Source of the DNA: Mytilisepta virgata
Lineage: Eukaryota > Mollusca > Bivalvia > Mytilida > Mytilidae
Reading direction: 5' to 3'
Length of the DNA stretch: 64,000 nt
Assembly (NCBI GenBank): GCA_028015205.1
Contig: CM051519.1
Coordinates: 95,005,539-95,069,538 of the forward strand
Shown: positions 34,871 through 48,268 of the stretch, one piece after another
Position numbering within the stretch: position 1 is the first letter of the stretch
How the letters are laid out: each line of letters opens with the position of its first letter
Program-made: the position numbers and the translations under genes
The notes under the pieces: model-generated
What the model was told of the DNA's origin: nothing
The model's database searches: none
Seen by the model: the letters and a program-made list of their open reading frames with translations, nothing else

Positions 34871-37440
34871 AAGAAAAGGCCTTCTATCAACTTATAAGGA
34901 GAAACCAACAATCAGCAACTGGCAATATGCCTTCCCACATAACGAAAGTATTGCAGATACTCTTCAGGAGCAGAGAGAACTTTTGCCCAATATTATGAGG
35001 ACCTGGCCGGAATTTAATGATCATTATCGTAAAAACTGTGAAAGACGATGCCAACTGATAAAGGATATACCTAACACCAGTAAAAACAAAGAAATCACAA
35101 TTACAACGTGTGCAATTAAAACTGCTGTCAGCAATCTAAATAAAGGCAAAGCTGCAGATGAAAATGGCATTACCGCAGAGCATATAAAAATGGCGGGGGA
35201 CGGAATAGTACAAATACTCAGGCATATATATTCAACCGGATAGTACAGCAGCAAAAAGTACAAGAACAGTTCAAAACCGGGGTCATAACACATATACTAA
35301 AAAAGGCAAAGACTAGACACATTCAGAGAGCTATAGAGGCATAACATCGGTAATTGGAAAAGTCTTCGAATATGTAATTCCAGGAAAAACCTGCCTAAAG
35401 GGAGATCAACAATCAGAAGTACAAAAGGCCTATCTCCAAGTATGGCATCCATAATGGTCTCAGAAGTGTGTTCAGAGATTACAAGCAAATATACACTATT
35501 TATAACCACTCTGCACACCCAAAAGGCCTTCGAAGTGGTTCACCATAAAATATTGATGGATAAATCATATTGGTACGGAATAGACGCAAAAGTTTGGAAC
35601 ATTGTTGAGGACTTCTATCAAGGACTATCTTCATCAGTGAAATAACAAGGTGAGAACAGCCATCCATGTCAAATTCAGCAAGGTGTCCGTCAAGTTGGTG
35701 TTCTTTCCACCTCCCTATATAAATCGTACATGAACGAGCTATTGACAGACCTTCAGAATCACAGCCTAGAGGTCTCAATTTGTAATATTTATGTGGGGTA
35801 TCAAACAGTAGCTGACGACATTGTTCTTCTATCACACAGCAATTAATATAGAAATGCAATGCATGCTAAACACAGTTGTCCGGTATGCTAGTGACCAGAG
35901 AGTATGTATACACCCTGTGAAAAGTAATACAATCCATCTGGCAGAAAAATATCTGAGCAAGATTCACAATCGCTTCAAAACCTGAAGCTAGGAAAATTAA
36001 CTATGACTGTAAAAAAAGGACAAATATACCTAAGGAGCAATAAAAAAAACGTAATCCATTGTACAGACAAACCCGGGAAGACAAATGAACAACCACATGA
36101 ACAGGTGCTCCGGAAGGCTAAGCAGTTCCTGCTCCGTATACGCCACCCGTCGTGAAGTTCAACAAAGTCAATCCGGGGGAAGTCACAAATAGGTGGAGGC
36201 ACATGAAAGGTTACGACAGTGGGAACAGGTCCAACACCATCTTAGATATTGGAACACTGTAATTGTCAATCAATTCGTGATGACGACCGTAAAATTTCCT
36301 AAGTGATGACATCAACTTATCCCTGATAAAACCCTGGTTAAGAAGCTTTTGTGACAGCAGTAATCCTCTTTGTCGAAAGTCAGGGTAACTCACATGCCCT
36401 TGAAAATCGGATGAGCTGAGAAACGTAGACGCCATATGCAGGCAAAACAAAACATCACATTTGGGCTCAATAAGATCAACTACGCATGAAAATAGCAAGA
36501 ACATAGATGAAAGAATAAGTCTGGTTAGAAGCACATTATACTCGTTAATCAAAACTGTTACAGGAGTTCACGGATCAAACGGACTGAACCCAAGAACATC
36601 ATATAAAATATACCAAGTGTATGTGATCCCCAGACTGATATACGGGATAGAAACGCTAAATCTGGCTAACAAAGATATGTAAATCTCGGTAGATTCCACC
36701 TCAGTATCCTAAAGCAAATTCAGTCACTATCGACAAGGACTGTCGCGCCAGCCGTAAACCTACTACTGGTAGCATTACCAATAGAGGCAGAACTTCACAA
36801 AAGACAACTCAGCCTTCTCTTTTCAATTGCCTCCTGTGACAATCAATCTATCAAAAAGCTAGCATTAAGACAACATAATGCAGGAACAGCAAATAGTTTT
36901 TTCGTTAAAATAGCGACAACTCTTGAAATATACAACCTACCAACCATTCCTATTATTCTCAACCACCAATATAAGAAAATAGAATGGGAACTACTGGTCA
37001 AGAAGAGTATCAACAACCATCGGTCAAATACACTAAAACATCAATGTAAGGAAAAATCAACCCTGGATATGCTCTCAGCAACTTCGACAGAGATAGGTTC
37101 TACACACATGGTCTGGAAGTCACTTGAAACAACAGTAAGGGATGTAAGAAAAGCTATAATAAAAGCTAGAATGCTTACTGGAACCTACATACTTCAATCT
37201 CACAAGAAGAAATCAATCAGGCTACTGTCGATGCTACATGTTCGATCTGCAGCTTGAAAAAGAGGACATAGTACATATTTTGACATTCTGCCCCACTTAT
37301 AATGAAGAAAGGAAAAACTTATTCTCGGGAATTAAAGAAGCAGTGATAAATACCCTGGGGCTGGTTATATGGAATGAGAACTTTAATAATAGGTAAATTG
37401 TGTTTGACAGGGACGCTCTAAACTAATGGATGATAGATGG
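34871..37440 (+). pseudogene. Dead non-LTR retrotransposon (LINE copy 2)
   Basis: Plus-strand pieces include AFYQLIRRNQQSATGN, AVSNLNKGKAADENGITAEH, QKAFEVVHHKILMDKSYWYG, VADDIVLLSHS, LYSLIKTVTGVHGSNGLNP, VIPRLIYGIETL and LEKEDIVHILTFCPTYNEER. The order matches LINE copy 3 on the other strand, so both belong to one family. Many stops and frameshifts. A reverse transcriptase fragment of another class interrupts it at about 36015-36437. Confidence 0.8.
36015..36437 (-). pseudogene. 5'-truncated Penelope-like reverse transcriptase fragment inside LINE copy 2
   Basis: The minus strand encodes AYGVYVSQLIRFSRAC, then after a small deletion YPDFRQRGLLLSQKLLNQGF and the KFYGRHHELIDNYSVPISKM tail. 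The block is nearly identical to 39382-39890 and ends in the same noncoding tail. LINE copy 2 continues in register on both sides, so this is a later insertion. Confidence 0.75.
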
Positions 37441-38339
37441 GGACCCCCTGTGTAATCACGGCCCACTAGATTTTATACCATATTTCTGGCTCATCTTAGC
37501 CTAACCCATATACCAAAAGTTGGTCTTTTAGATATAAAAGCTGATTTTTAAAAGTCTTTTGTATCCCTTGATGGTCAAACCATTTTCTATGGTCTTTTAG
37601 ATTTTAAATTCGACATTCTTGATTTTTACCTTTTTCTGGTCTTTTTAAAATGATATCTTTGATATTTGATGGTCAAACTATTTCCAGTCAGAATTCAAAT
37701 TTAAATATGGTCTTTTAGATTTTAAATTCGGAATTCATGATCTTTTACTTAATTTTTTCTGGCCTTTTAAATTTTTATATATTCTGTTTGTTGCTAACCA
37801 TGCATTAGATATGACCTTTTAGATTATAAAGCCGGTTGTATATTTTTATCCGTGTCACCCAATTTAATTTTTAAAATTGTTTATTTTATAATCTAATTGA
37901 ACCCTATCAAAGTATATTCCATTTAACTTACACCGTAATACATGTATTAAATTTAAAATGCTAGGAACGACTCCCATTAAAGCCCTTACTCAAGACTACT
38001 CATAGAGTAAATTTAAGCAGTACACAATTGACAGTCCATATGATAAGTGTACACCCCTAAAGGAATGATGAACATAGATGTTATGGATCAATAGTAATGA
38101 CTTCTAATCTTAGAGCTTTAAAACCTTCTTGTAGTCTGTGCTCTATATAACAGTGTTTATAAATAACTAGAATACCGCTAGTTGTTTGTAATATATGTAT
38201 ATATACAATCACTGTCAGCATGTATATGGTGGAGGATATTCTTAAGATTTGTGGTGGAGGCTTTTAAACAGTTTTAATATAACACATTGATACGGAATAA
38301 AAAGGGGGGATTTACAGAACAAAGAAGAAGCGCCTCCTG

Positions 38340-38975
38340 GTTAAACACATGGGATGGGCTACTTTCCATATAAGGCCAACTGTTATGAAATTAAAGTAAA
38401 GTATAATTGTGCACAAGTCTCATAGTAACTTTCAAAGACTCATGAATATATGGTAGGGGCCCAGGTGGCTCCTTTGACGCCATGTGCCGGTATGAAGCTA
38501 GGGTCTATAATTTCTGGAACTAAGTTTTTTTTTCATGCACATAGGCTGGGCTACTTACTATATGAGGCCCAAAGTGGGGAAAACTTGGGTAATTCTGGTC
38601 AATTCTCAAATTAACTTCCATAGACTCATATATTGGGGGTCGGCTCCTTTTGCGACATCGGTGATTTATGGATTCTGGAATTAAGTTTATTTTAATGCAC
38701 ATAGGCTGGTCTTCTTTCAGTATGAGGGCCAAGGCCAAGGTGAGGAAACCCCTGGGTAATTTTGGGCAAGTCTCAAAGTAACTTAAATTAGTTACGTAGA
38801 CTCATATTGTTGGCTCCTTTGACAACATCGGTCGATATTAAGCAAGGGTGTAAGGATTCTGGGGCTTATTATATTTTAATGCACATGGGCTGGGCTAATT
38901 ACCATATGAGGCCCAAGGTCGGAAAACTCCAGGGTAATTCTGCGGGAGTCTCAAAGTCTAGCGGTTTTCGGGATA
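38340..38975. repeat. Diverged tandem array, ~160-190-bp units
   Basis: The phrase CACATxGGCTGGGCTACTTxCxATATGAGGCC begins near 38347, 38537, 38697 and 38881. The regions 37441-38340 and 38976-39380 show nothing recognisable. Confidence 0.75.
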
Positions 38976-39381
38976 TAGGTGCGGGTTGGCTATCACGGGA
39001 TAGCTTCACACTGGTCAAGCTTTGATGATAATTTAAAGCCAATTAACTCCATATGAAAAATTGCGAGTACTTTGCTATTTATATTTCCTTAGCGGCCATT
39101 TTGGATTTCTCTGACGACATTCATTACAAAGCATAATACTTCCAAAAAATAAAAAATAAAAACAGCTAATTGCCGAGCATAAAAATGAAATTTCTACAAA
39201 AATTATATAAATTTACTTTCATATATATCAAACAGTGGGCCGGAACGATTTGGGACGGAAGGACCTTGTAACGTATCGACTTTGGGCCGTATTGCGTATT
39301 GCTCCGTATTGGTTTTGCGGATCTTCTTCTTCATTTGTAATTTCCTCCTATCTGGGAGCACTCGGATAATCCGATATGTGA

Positions 39382-40925
39382 GTGAATTAAAAGGACAAAT
39401 ATACCTAAGAAGCAATAAAAAACGTAATCCATTTGACAGACAAAACCGCGGAAAACAAATGAACAACCACAAGCACAACAAACAAACACAGAAAACTAAA
39501 AAACAATGAACAACACGAACACCTATAAAAACCATGAGTGAACCCAGGTGCTCCGGAAGGGTAAGTAGTTCCTGCTCCGTATACGGCACCCATCGTGAAG
39601 TTCAACAAAAGTCAACCCGGTGGAAGTCACAAATCGGTGGAGAAACATGAAATATTACGACAGTGGGAACAGGTCCAACATCATCTTAGATATTGGAACA
39701 CTGTAACGGTCAATCAATTCGTCATGACGACCGTAAAATTTCCTAAGTGATGACATCAACTTATCCCTGATAAAACCCTGGTTAAGAAGCTTCTGTGACA
39801 GCAGTAATCCTCTTTGTCGAAAGTCAGGGTAACTCACGCATGCCCTTGAAAATCGGATGAGCTGAGAAACGTAGACGCCATATGCAGGCGATGCTGGTTT
39901 ATCGTATTTCCCCATGCCTATATCGATCTGCTGAGGCCTGCACAATTTCCCATATTTCGGCACTGTGACGTCGTAAAGAGTTGACCCGACGCTAATATGA
40001 GCTGACCCGAATATATCAGCGACGTCATAATGTTTGACCCAACGTTGACCCGAGTATATCAGGAAAACATCGGTTATAGGCAGATGGCCATTGAAAAGTA
40101 AGAAATTCTATTAAGATTGCTAGTTAACAATACGATAAATTTATCATCAAGTTTTCTTCAAACAAATATTGTAAAATATAAGCCACTCGACACAATATGA
40201 AGCTTTTTAGCTCGTTCGCTACGCTCACTCGCCGAAAAAGCTGAGTCTCGCGGCTGATATTTTACGATATACGTTTGCAGAAAACCTGACAATATGTACA
40301 TATTGCTACACAAGAAGGGAAAGTTAACAATAGGAAAGTTGAAGTCATCACGTTTGTCATAAAGTTTTGTCTTCAAAGTTCCCTCATTGTCTCTTTCAGG
40401 AAACAAATCCCAGTATGAAGCGGACTTCGGTGTATCTGTAGTATCCTTAATTTCAAACTCAATGGGTTAGATGAGATGTAGAAAGTCTTGAAATTTGTCG
40501 TTATTTAACCACACGTCATCTATATAACGAAAAGTGAAATTAAAGGATTGGGCTAGTTTATTTTTGTTTTCAAGTAGTAGCCCTTGAATGAAGTCCGCTT
40601 CATATGAGTACAGAAACAGATCGGTGAGGAGAGTAGCACAGTTAGTTCCCATTGGAATGCCGATTGTTTGTTGAAAAAATAGACCCCCAAATTCAACAAA
40701 TATGTTGTCTATGAGAAAATCTAACATGTTTGTAATTTCATCTTCAGAATACTTTTTGTCAGAATCAGAGTGGTTCTTCACGAAATAAGCCTTTTCTCTA
40801 CCTATAACAAGAAATTTATACGTGCGTGAAATCCTCTTTATGAATAAAATATTCCTTCGCCATAAAATCCAATTTATGTACATCAAGTCGTGAAGTAAAA
40901 ATGTGTTTGAAATATTTCTCTTCAT
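39382..40925 (-). pseudogene. YIDD-type reverse transcriptase element (probably Penelope-like), interrupted
   Basis: Minus-strand order: an open frame at 40925-40467 with TIGIPMGTNCATLLTDLFLY and FTFRYIDDV (catalytic YIDD), a frame at 40406-40305 with LKTKLYDKRDDFNFPIVNFP, an insertion at about 40301-39908, then AYGVYVSQLIRFSRACVSYP through LNQGFIRDKLMSSLRKFYGR (39900-39655) and a 3' noncoding tail. The class is from family resemblance; no GIY-YIG domain was seen. Positions 40926-41675 hold nothing recognised. Confidence 0.75.
39908..40301. mobile_element. ~0.4-kb insertion within the reverse transcriptase element
   Basis: It separates the codons for FPFLCSN and PAYGVYVSQ, which are adjacent in the expected protein. 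It contains an inverted pair GTAAAATATAAGCC and GGCTGATATTTTAC at about 40170 and 40250. The exact ends and class are unknown. Confidence 0.55.
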
Positions 40926-41675
40926 ACGATTTTAAATAAATAGCGTTTTAGTAAAAATTATAAAATGTCCATGTCCAATTGACCATGCAGTTTAGATCAG
41001 GATCTACTTGTTACTTCTTCTTCTTCTTCGTATATCCTTCCAATTTAGGAACACCAAGTAAAAAATAAGTTTTTACTTGTATTTAAAGGTTTTAAATACT
41101 ATATACATTGAATAGTTTAAAATGTAAAATTCCAACCTCCATGTACAAGACAAAGTGCCATCAAATATGGACACAACACTATCGTGCAAAGTAGGTGCAA
41201 CATATATACATCCGTTTCCTTGGGTTATACTACAGGTAGGTTAAAATGTTTATAGAGTAAGCACAGTGTCTAAAAAGGTAGCTAAAGTTCAAAGCTAACA
41301 TATTTCATCTCTTTCATCCAGATCGGATTTAGTACAGTTAAAAGTTAGTTTTACGTGCAAATCCCATAAAATATATTAATATTTAAAAGGCATAGTTCGA
41401 CTTCCTCACATATAAGTAGAATATGGTTTAAAATAAATCAGTTTCTATCATGCAGCATTCACACATTAAGATAAGGATAAGTTCCTATATTAAACAGTTT
41501 GTTTAAAAGTGGTATCTCTAAAATCTAAAAGTGTTTGCTGTTTGTTGGTTGGGAACCCTTAAGTAACATTCAGTTCCATTTTTATTTTTAATCTTTTGTG
41601 ATGGATTTCAAAGGACATTTCACTTGTTGCTTTTGTTATATGTGCTAAATTAGGCAAGGATTTCAATATCTGGCT

Positions 41676-44131
41676 TTAAAAGCTGGGATCAACTATCAGC
41701 TGTGTTATTGACTGTTTATCTACGAAGATTTCATTGTACTGTCTTAGTCCAATGTATCCAATAATGATATCTTTCAATCTTAAGAGATGTGTTTTTCTGA
41801 CATCATGTAGCAGTATGCAGCTTGTGAGCATGTGTATAGTATCTTCTTCTTCCAGACCACATAATGGGAAAGTAGTAGTTTCTTTATTATTACTGAATTT
41901 TGCTATGTTGGTTTGTAGTAGGTAGGTTCCTGTTGCGATACGACAGTGATTGATAGATTTTTTCACCTCAGTGACTGATGATCCAATAGATTGCCAAATT
42001 AGATGTGGTTTTCCAATTTCCACATGTTCCAAACAGAGGTATTTTAATGTTGATTTATTAGATGATTGATCTTTATAAGTTTTTGACCAGTAGTTTATTC
42101 ATTGCTGTCTTATATTGATGTTTCCACTGTAATTTGTTCATTTGATTTTTCAGTAAGAATTCTAGATTTGGTAGGTCATATAGTTCTAAAGTGTTGGATA
42201 CTATGTTGTAGAAACTTCCTGGATTGTTGATGTTGATGGAGATCTGGCGTTGATTAAGTTGTTGTATACTTTCATTTCGTTGTTTAGGATACTATACAGA
42301 AAGCTCAGTTGACGTTTGTGGAGCTCTGCTTCTATGGGTATTGCACCTATTAATAGATAGACGGCACAGAGCGCTGTTCTTTGAGACAGTGATTGGAATC
42401 TTCTTAGGCAGTTTATGTGGAACTTTCTAAGGCGGTCAATATCTATTTGTTTTAGTGGTAGTATTTCAAGTCCAAAAAGAAGTTTAGGTATTACATAGCT
42501 CCGATATATTTGGTAAGAGGTTATGGGATTTAAACCATTTGATCCATGAAGTCCACTGTTAATTAATGAGTAGAGTGTTCTGCGAGCTAAGGACAGTCTA
42601 TCCTCTACATTTATTTCATTTTCTTTAATTTCAGCTCTTATTATTCCTAAATGTTTAGTTTGGTTGGTTGGTGTTATACAAGTAGTGCCGAGATTCCACT
42701 GTAGGTTTCTCCTAATAGTTTTGCCTTTGGTTAGGATGACAGCATTTGTTTTTGTAGGATGAATTGTGACTGTCCTGTTTTGCATTTCGTAGAACAGTGT
42801 TTAGCATAATTTGTAGCTCTTCTGCATCATCAGCCAATAGTGCTATATCATCTGCACATGTGGGTGTGCCAGTGTAAATATTGCCAATTTTCATTCCTAT
42901 ACGGCTTTTCATTAATTCATTCAATACGTTGTTAATGTAAACTTTATATAGGTGAGTTGATAGGACTCCATCTTGTCGAACTCCTTGTTGTATTGGAAAT
43001 TTGTCGCTTATTTCACCTTTCCATTTTATTTTTGAGGACATGTCTGTATATAGATCTTTAACTATGGACCAAAGTTTTGGATGTATGCCACATTCATACA
43101 ATTTATCCAATAGAATGATGTGAGAAACCACGTCAAATGCAGTTTGACTATCTACCGCTATCATATATAATGGTTTTAAAGTTACATGTTTGGATTCTGC
43201 TTTACATTCTGATACGAGAAAGGCAGCTATGAGCATAGAGAGGCCTTCTGTAAAACCAAATTGCATGTCTGCCTGAGTGAAGTTTTTGGAAAGGCGTGGT
43301 AATAATACATATTCAAACAGTTTTGTGATTGTTGGTGTCACTGTTATACCTCTGTAACTTTCTACTAATGTTGGGTCTTTCATCTGTTTTAATACTGGGT
43401 TGGTAATTCCGGTTTTGAAGAAAGGTGGTATTGTTTTGTATCTATGATTTGATTGAAGATGGAGGTGAAAATTGGTGAAAGAATATTTCTAGCAGTTTTG
43501 AGATGTTCTGAGGAGATGCAAAATTCATCCATAGCTTTGCCTGTGTTCAATTTTCCTATTGCTTCAAAAATTGCAGCTTCTGATAGTGGTTCTAATTCAG
43601 TGTTCAGGTTTTCATATATATGATCAATAGCTTTAGTTCTGACAGTACTTAATTCAAGAAATGTATTCTCATAATTGTTATCTTTTGGTACAAATAGGTC
43701 TTCCATATACTGTGCAAAGCGTTTTACCTGGTTTTTCAGATTAAAAATATCACAGTCGGGTCCTTTAATTATGGAGGTAGTTGAGGTTTTAGATTGGCCT
43801 CTATTTCTATTGATAAGTTGGTAAAATTTCTTCATTGACGGATTGTCCATAATTTCCGAGTATATTTTTGTCGGTCTTCATATTTTTCTTTTCTCATCTG
43901 TTTTCTGAGCTCTCTTTGAGCTTTTATTTTTGATGTTTTGGAGTTATCATTTGGTTTTCCTTTATCGACCCATTGTTTGTGTTTTGTTTTAGCTTTCTTT
44001 ATTAGGGGAAGAACAGATGGAGAAGCCTTCCACTGAGGGCCCTGTAATTTTATTATTTTGGCTGGAACAGCAGTGGCATCTGCTTTTTTAAGTTTTTCCA
44101 TGACATGCTGTAATTTTTCTTCAACTGACAT
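41676..44131 (-). pseudogene. LINE copy 3, most complete non-LTR retrotransposon (frameshifted)
   Basis: Five successive minus-strand frames (44131-43832, 43850-43389, 43383-42712, 42785-42201, 42032-41676) read as one protein broken by a few frameshifts. Landmarks are IGKLNTGKAMDEFCISSEHL, ESYRGITVTPTITKLFEYVL, MIAVDSQTAFDVVSHIILLD, GVRQDGVLSTHLYKVYINNV, the catalytic segment PTCADDIALLADD, and a C-terminal zinc-binding motif CGLEEEDTIHMLTSC preceded by another Cys. The N-terminal endonuclease was not seen, so it is 5' truncated. It is an inverted relative of LINE copy 2. Confidence 0.85.
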
Positions 44132-45296
44132 TGATGTTGTTAGAGCAGATTTTAAATTTATATTACTGAACAGGGATGAAACGATCAGGGGCGAAATATC
44201 TTAGGGAGGAAACATTCTTTCCGGTGTCGATAACCGGTTCGCATTAAATTAAATTAAATTAAATAACTATCGTAAGTCATAAATGTGTATCTCTTGTTAA
44301 TTATAGGCCTGTTTTAACTTAATATAAAGACTTATGAAACGAGTATAATTTTATAGAATATGTTCTTACTATCACGTGACTGCTTTAGTGCGCTCATGTG
44401 GTACTGATAGACAAACAGACAGAGTTTGAAAAGTAAACCGACAGGTGAGAATGTCATTCATTGGTAATCAAACTGCAAAGACATGATTTATGTCTTATGT
44501 GGCATATGTTTTAATAGCAGGTTTTAAGATGAATATTTCGACGAAGTGGCTGTTTGTAGTGTACAATCAGTCTTTGGGAGTGAAATTAAAGGCATGACTC
44601 ATGAGTCATTCGAATTCACATTAATGATGTTTACAGTTACCTGTTAGGTTCATCTGAACCCAATATCCAAATGCAGATGACTGAATGACAAAGCCCTGAT
44701 TCATCTTGCAAAATACAAGGAAATTTATCATGCTATTTGTAGTACTGAAAGTAGAATTTGGAGACCATACACTTCCAGACATAGTGCAGTTTTAGGTATC
44801 AAGTCAAATCGGCACTATTACAAATGGTCATTTCGGCACTGTAAGGCACAGATTTGCAGTTCATTGTAGTATTGATAAATAATTAACTTTTGACCGATTT
44901 CATATGCCTAAATGTCATACATCATTGTGTTGATAAATTAATATTTTTTTATTGATCCAAAAGTTTTGAGTGAGACCAAAAGGTGAAAGCGATAATGCTT
45001 TGGAAATTGAAGCAGGCGCGTAAAATTGTGTTGCCGGAGTTAGGGACCTTTTCTTTTCTCTTGGCATATATAGTAATTTTTTTTCTGAGACAAGCGCCTG
45101 TGCCGTAAGGTGGTAAATTCAGGACTTATCCATAGTCATTTTGGCAGCACGTACTATTGTATTTTGATACGAATTTATAACAATAAAATAACACATTATA
45201 TCATTTCTGTAATATTTTAATATCAAAATAAATTTATTCAAAATAATTATTGTACAATTTTCAATCATGTTATCAGTTTTATATTCATATAGTAAA
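44132..45296. other. No gene seen
   Basis: It holds a short (AAATT)n run at about 44246-44270 next to the LINE 5' side. Otherwise nothing recognisable. Confidence 0.4.
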
Positions 45297-46483
45297 CAGG
45301 GATCACCATGACCTATTCTAGCGTGGCGGTGCGCCACGCTTGGATTTTCCTCCGCCACCTTTGATTTGCATGCGCCACGCTTAATTTGTTGTCCGCCACG
45401 CTTCAAAAATCAATAGATTGTAGTTAAATACCGAAACCTCTAAACCAATTATCATATCAGTGGCAATTAGACAATCTAATTAACATTTAATAGTGTGAAC
45501 AGTGGCAGCGCCTCCGGGATGTGTACAACAGCTGATTGTAAATAGTTACATTGTTACGTGTGGTTGAACAGACGACTTGTACAACATACACGGAAAAATA
45601 ATGTTGGCAATTTAGATTAAAAATAAATAAAACAGGCTTCAAATGTAATTGAAATGAATAAATATCGTCATTTCAGGTAATTAAAAGTAATTTTTAAACA
45701 GATTTATATATTTCTGATAAAAATATTGTATGTTGAACATCGCGGTAAAACTACGAAGTAAACAAAATGCGAAAAATCCCAAAAGTTGAACTGTTTTTTT
45801 CCTTCATCCAGGGAAAGAAAAGTTATCAATCTACAATCAATGTGATTAAGTGATGACTACACATTGTTATCCTAATGATTTCCATATCAGCTGATTGAAA
45901 AATTAATTGTAACAACTGTACACCAAATCTGAACTTACCAAGCCGACGTTGAATCGTCCAAGCCGACATTCCTGAACATTAATTTCAGAAATATCAAAAA
46001 CTGTTAATTATTTTAATCAAAATTATGATTTGGAATAAATAATTGACAGTTACTTGACAATTCAGTAATCATGAAGAGATCTTCAAAGCAAGACATTACC
46101 ACTTTCTTCAGTGCGAAAGTATGGAGGGTAGAAACAGACCACGAATGTACCACTGTAATAGACTTTTAACTACCAAAGAGCTGCTACTTTGTGGAACAGC
46201 ATTACAAACAGAAGCATAGGCCTTGGTGAACTGAATAAGGACACAGACAGCAGGGACAACTGAACAAGACATGAGTTAGAAACATTTGTTAGTGCTCAAC
46301 ATGACAATTGTGCTTACTGTGCTGTTATGTTTTATCCTTGATATATATATATAATAATATAATAAAGATGTATGTAAAGTTTTTTTTCTTTCTAAGGACA
46401 CATTTATGCTGAAGGAGGGATGCGAACGAACACGACACAACATCTCTCCCCCACCCTTGATTTTCATTCTGTGGTGATCCCTG
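45297..46483 (+). mobile_element. hAT-like transposon remnant with CAGGGATCACCA termini
   Basis: A perfect 12-bp terminal inverted repeat (CAGGGATCACCA / TGGTGATCCCTG) is flanked by GTAAA on both sides (45292-45296, 46484-46488). The left subterminal region repeats GCGCCACGC or CCGCCACGC several times. A plus-strand start at 46071 reads MKRSSKQDITTFFSAK, like the N-terminus of ZBED/hAT-type proteins, and stops after 32 codons. The transposase core is gone. Confidence 0.75.
46071..46169 (+). pseudogene. hAT-type protein N-terminal remnant
   Basis: A 32-codon frame beginning MKRSSKQDITTFF, a motif seen at the start of many hAT/ZBED or TTF-type proteins, ends at TAA. It lies inside the element with matching hAT-like termini, which supports the reading. 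Confidence 0.5.
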
Positions 46484-47232
46484 GTAAATTATAATTAACA
46501 AATCTTTGATGAAATAATTAGGAATCAAGACAGTTTGATACCTAAATTTGGACAATTCGGTACCTTATATAAAATATTAAATAAACCTTTTAATTAAAAA
46601 ATTTAATCACATGAAAGGTGCATTTAATGAAAACAATGATAACTAATTATCACAAATTTATCATTGATCTTTCCTACTATCGTATGTTTAGCATTGTTTC
46701 TTGACCAATGTCACTGTATCTCATTGTTCTATGCTGTTACTGTTTTGTTGTTAATTGAAACATGAAATAAGTAATAAAATTAAACAGTTATCATTTATAG
46801 AATGCACTGATAACATAATAAAATATGACTAACAATTAAATAGTATACAAAATACATGAAAAATGCATAACAAACAAACAAAAAAATACAAGTAACAAAA
46901 AAAAAAAAAAAACAAACCATTTTGAAAGATTTTAAAGTTAACTTAAAAAAATTTACTTTGAAGTATAAAATTTCTGTGTTTTAACAAGAAAGCATGATTG
47001 GTTCGATGCAAAACGTTTCCAGTTTCGTAGTACTGAATTGTCCATATTTGGGTCCCGAAATGTCCAAGTACTGATATGTTCAGGTACCGAACTGTCTAGA
47101 ATTAAATAATTAATCAAGATTAATTTGGATAAGATCATCATAATAACTCTTTTCAAAGAAAATAATCGAAGACTAGTTAGTTCTGTGTTTGTTTTGGTTT
47201 TTCCTCATTTACAGAACAATAAGTGCAAGTCG

Positions 47233-47923
47233 CAGTGTTCTAGGATTACCATTTCCTGTTACCCTCGGAAAGTACCTTTTGGCGTCGGGGAAAGTCGTAA
47301 AAGAGACACGAGTTGTCCGTGGGCAAGTTAATTTTGACTGGAAACAATTGTTTTTAAAACAATCGCACCAACTAATCACAGTATGATTTCAGGCCTTGTT
47401 GAAAAAGTTTCACTTACAAATTTGACTGCTTTTACTCACGATTCGACTACACGGCCTTTATCATCAACATTATTTTGATGCTTGTAAAATGAAACGCCTA
47501 CACGATCTCGATCATAACCATTATAATTTGAAATCGGAAATGTAAAACGATTTTTACGTGTATTTTACTATCGGTGTGGTTGTATTAAGTAAACATAGAG
47601 TAAGTATGAATAGATTGTCATCTTTTTGGGAGTTTTTGTTCAATGTTCTATCTTTCTTGTACATACAAATAAACTTGTACATGTATTTGAGTGTTACTTT
47701 GTTCAATTTGTTCATGTAATAAATAGTTGTGTATTCAAAAGTATTGTTTACTCAGTCATACAAGGATATAAATGTCTTATTTGTGGATACAGATATGCAT
47801 ACACAAAATACACCAATTTAAAAAAAAATATCAGGGAAAGTTTTTGTAATGACTGGGAAAGTTAATTTTGAGAAGTGACTTTCCCTTGAAAAGTTGGGTT
47901 GACCCAAAAATCCTAGAACACTG
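47233..47923. mobile_element. 691-bp hAT-like MITE, CAGTGTTCTAGGATT termini
   Basis: A perfect inverted pair CAGTGTTCTAGGATT (47233-47247) and AATCCTAGAACACTG (ending 47923) is flanked by AAGTCG on both sides (47227-47232, 47924-47929). No transposase frame. Flanking 46489-47226 and 47930-48268 hold nothing recognised. Confidence 0.85.
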
Positions 47924-48268
47924 AAGTCGGCTCTTTTGCAATATTCTTTTTGGTCAAACATGGCAGTCAGATAGGAAACATTAGTTATCAGTTCCAAGTA
48001 ATCAAAATTTCAAAAAATTTCATGTTATAAGAACCCAATGTTGCAATGCCATAATGGTGTTTTAAATTTGTGAATATACAAAAATTGAAGCCATCCATTG
48101 CAATTTGTTGACACGATCTTGATACCAATGATAGTATTGAACCGCATAAAGCATTGCATGTAGCCCAGAAGTACGGCTTGACAAAAGAATGCAAGTTATA
48201 TGATTTTATGTAGTCTTGTTAAACCGAATGAACTGGACTCGGATCTTTTTTGTTTTGATATACTTTTT

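Noticed and set aside
37911..37940. Minus-strand ATG-GAA-TAT...ATA-GGG resembling a PSMB2 start
   Set aside because: A stop follows within nine codons and there is no donor; the true first exon is at 33056-32966.
44132..45296. Possible promoter or first exon of EB1 or another gene
   Set aside because: No conserved exon, initiator context or CpG-rich core could be pointed to.
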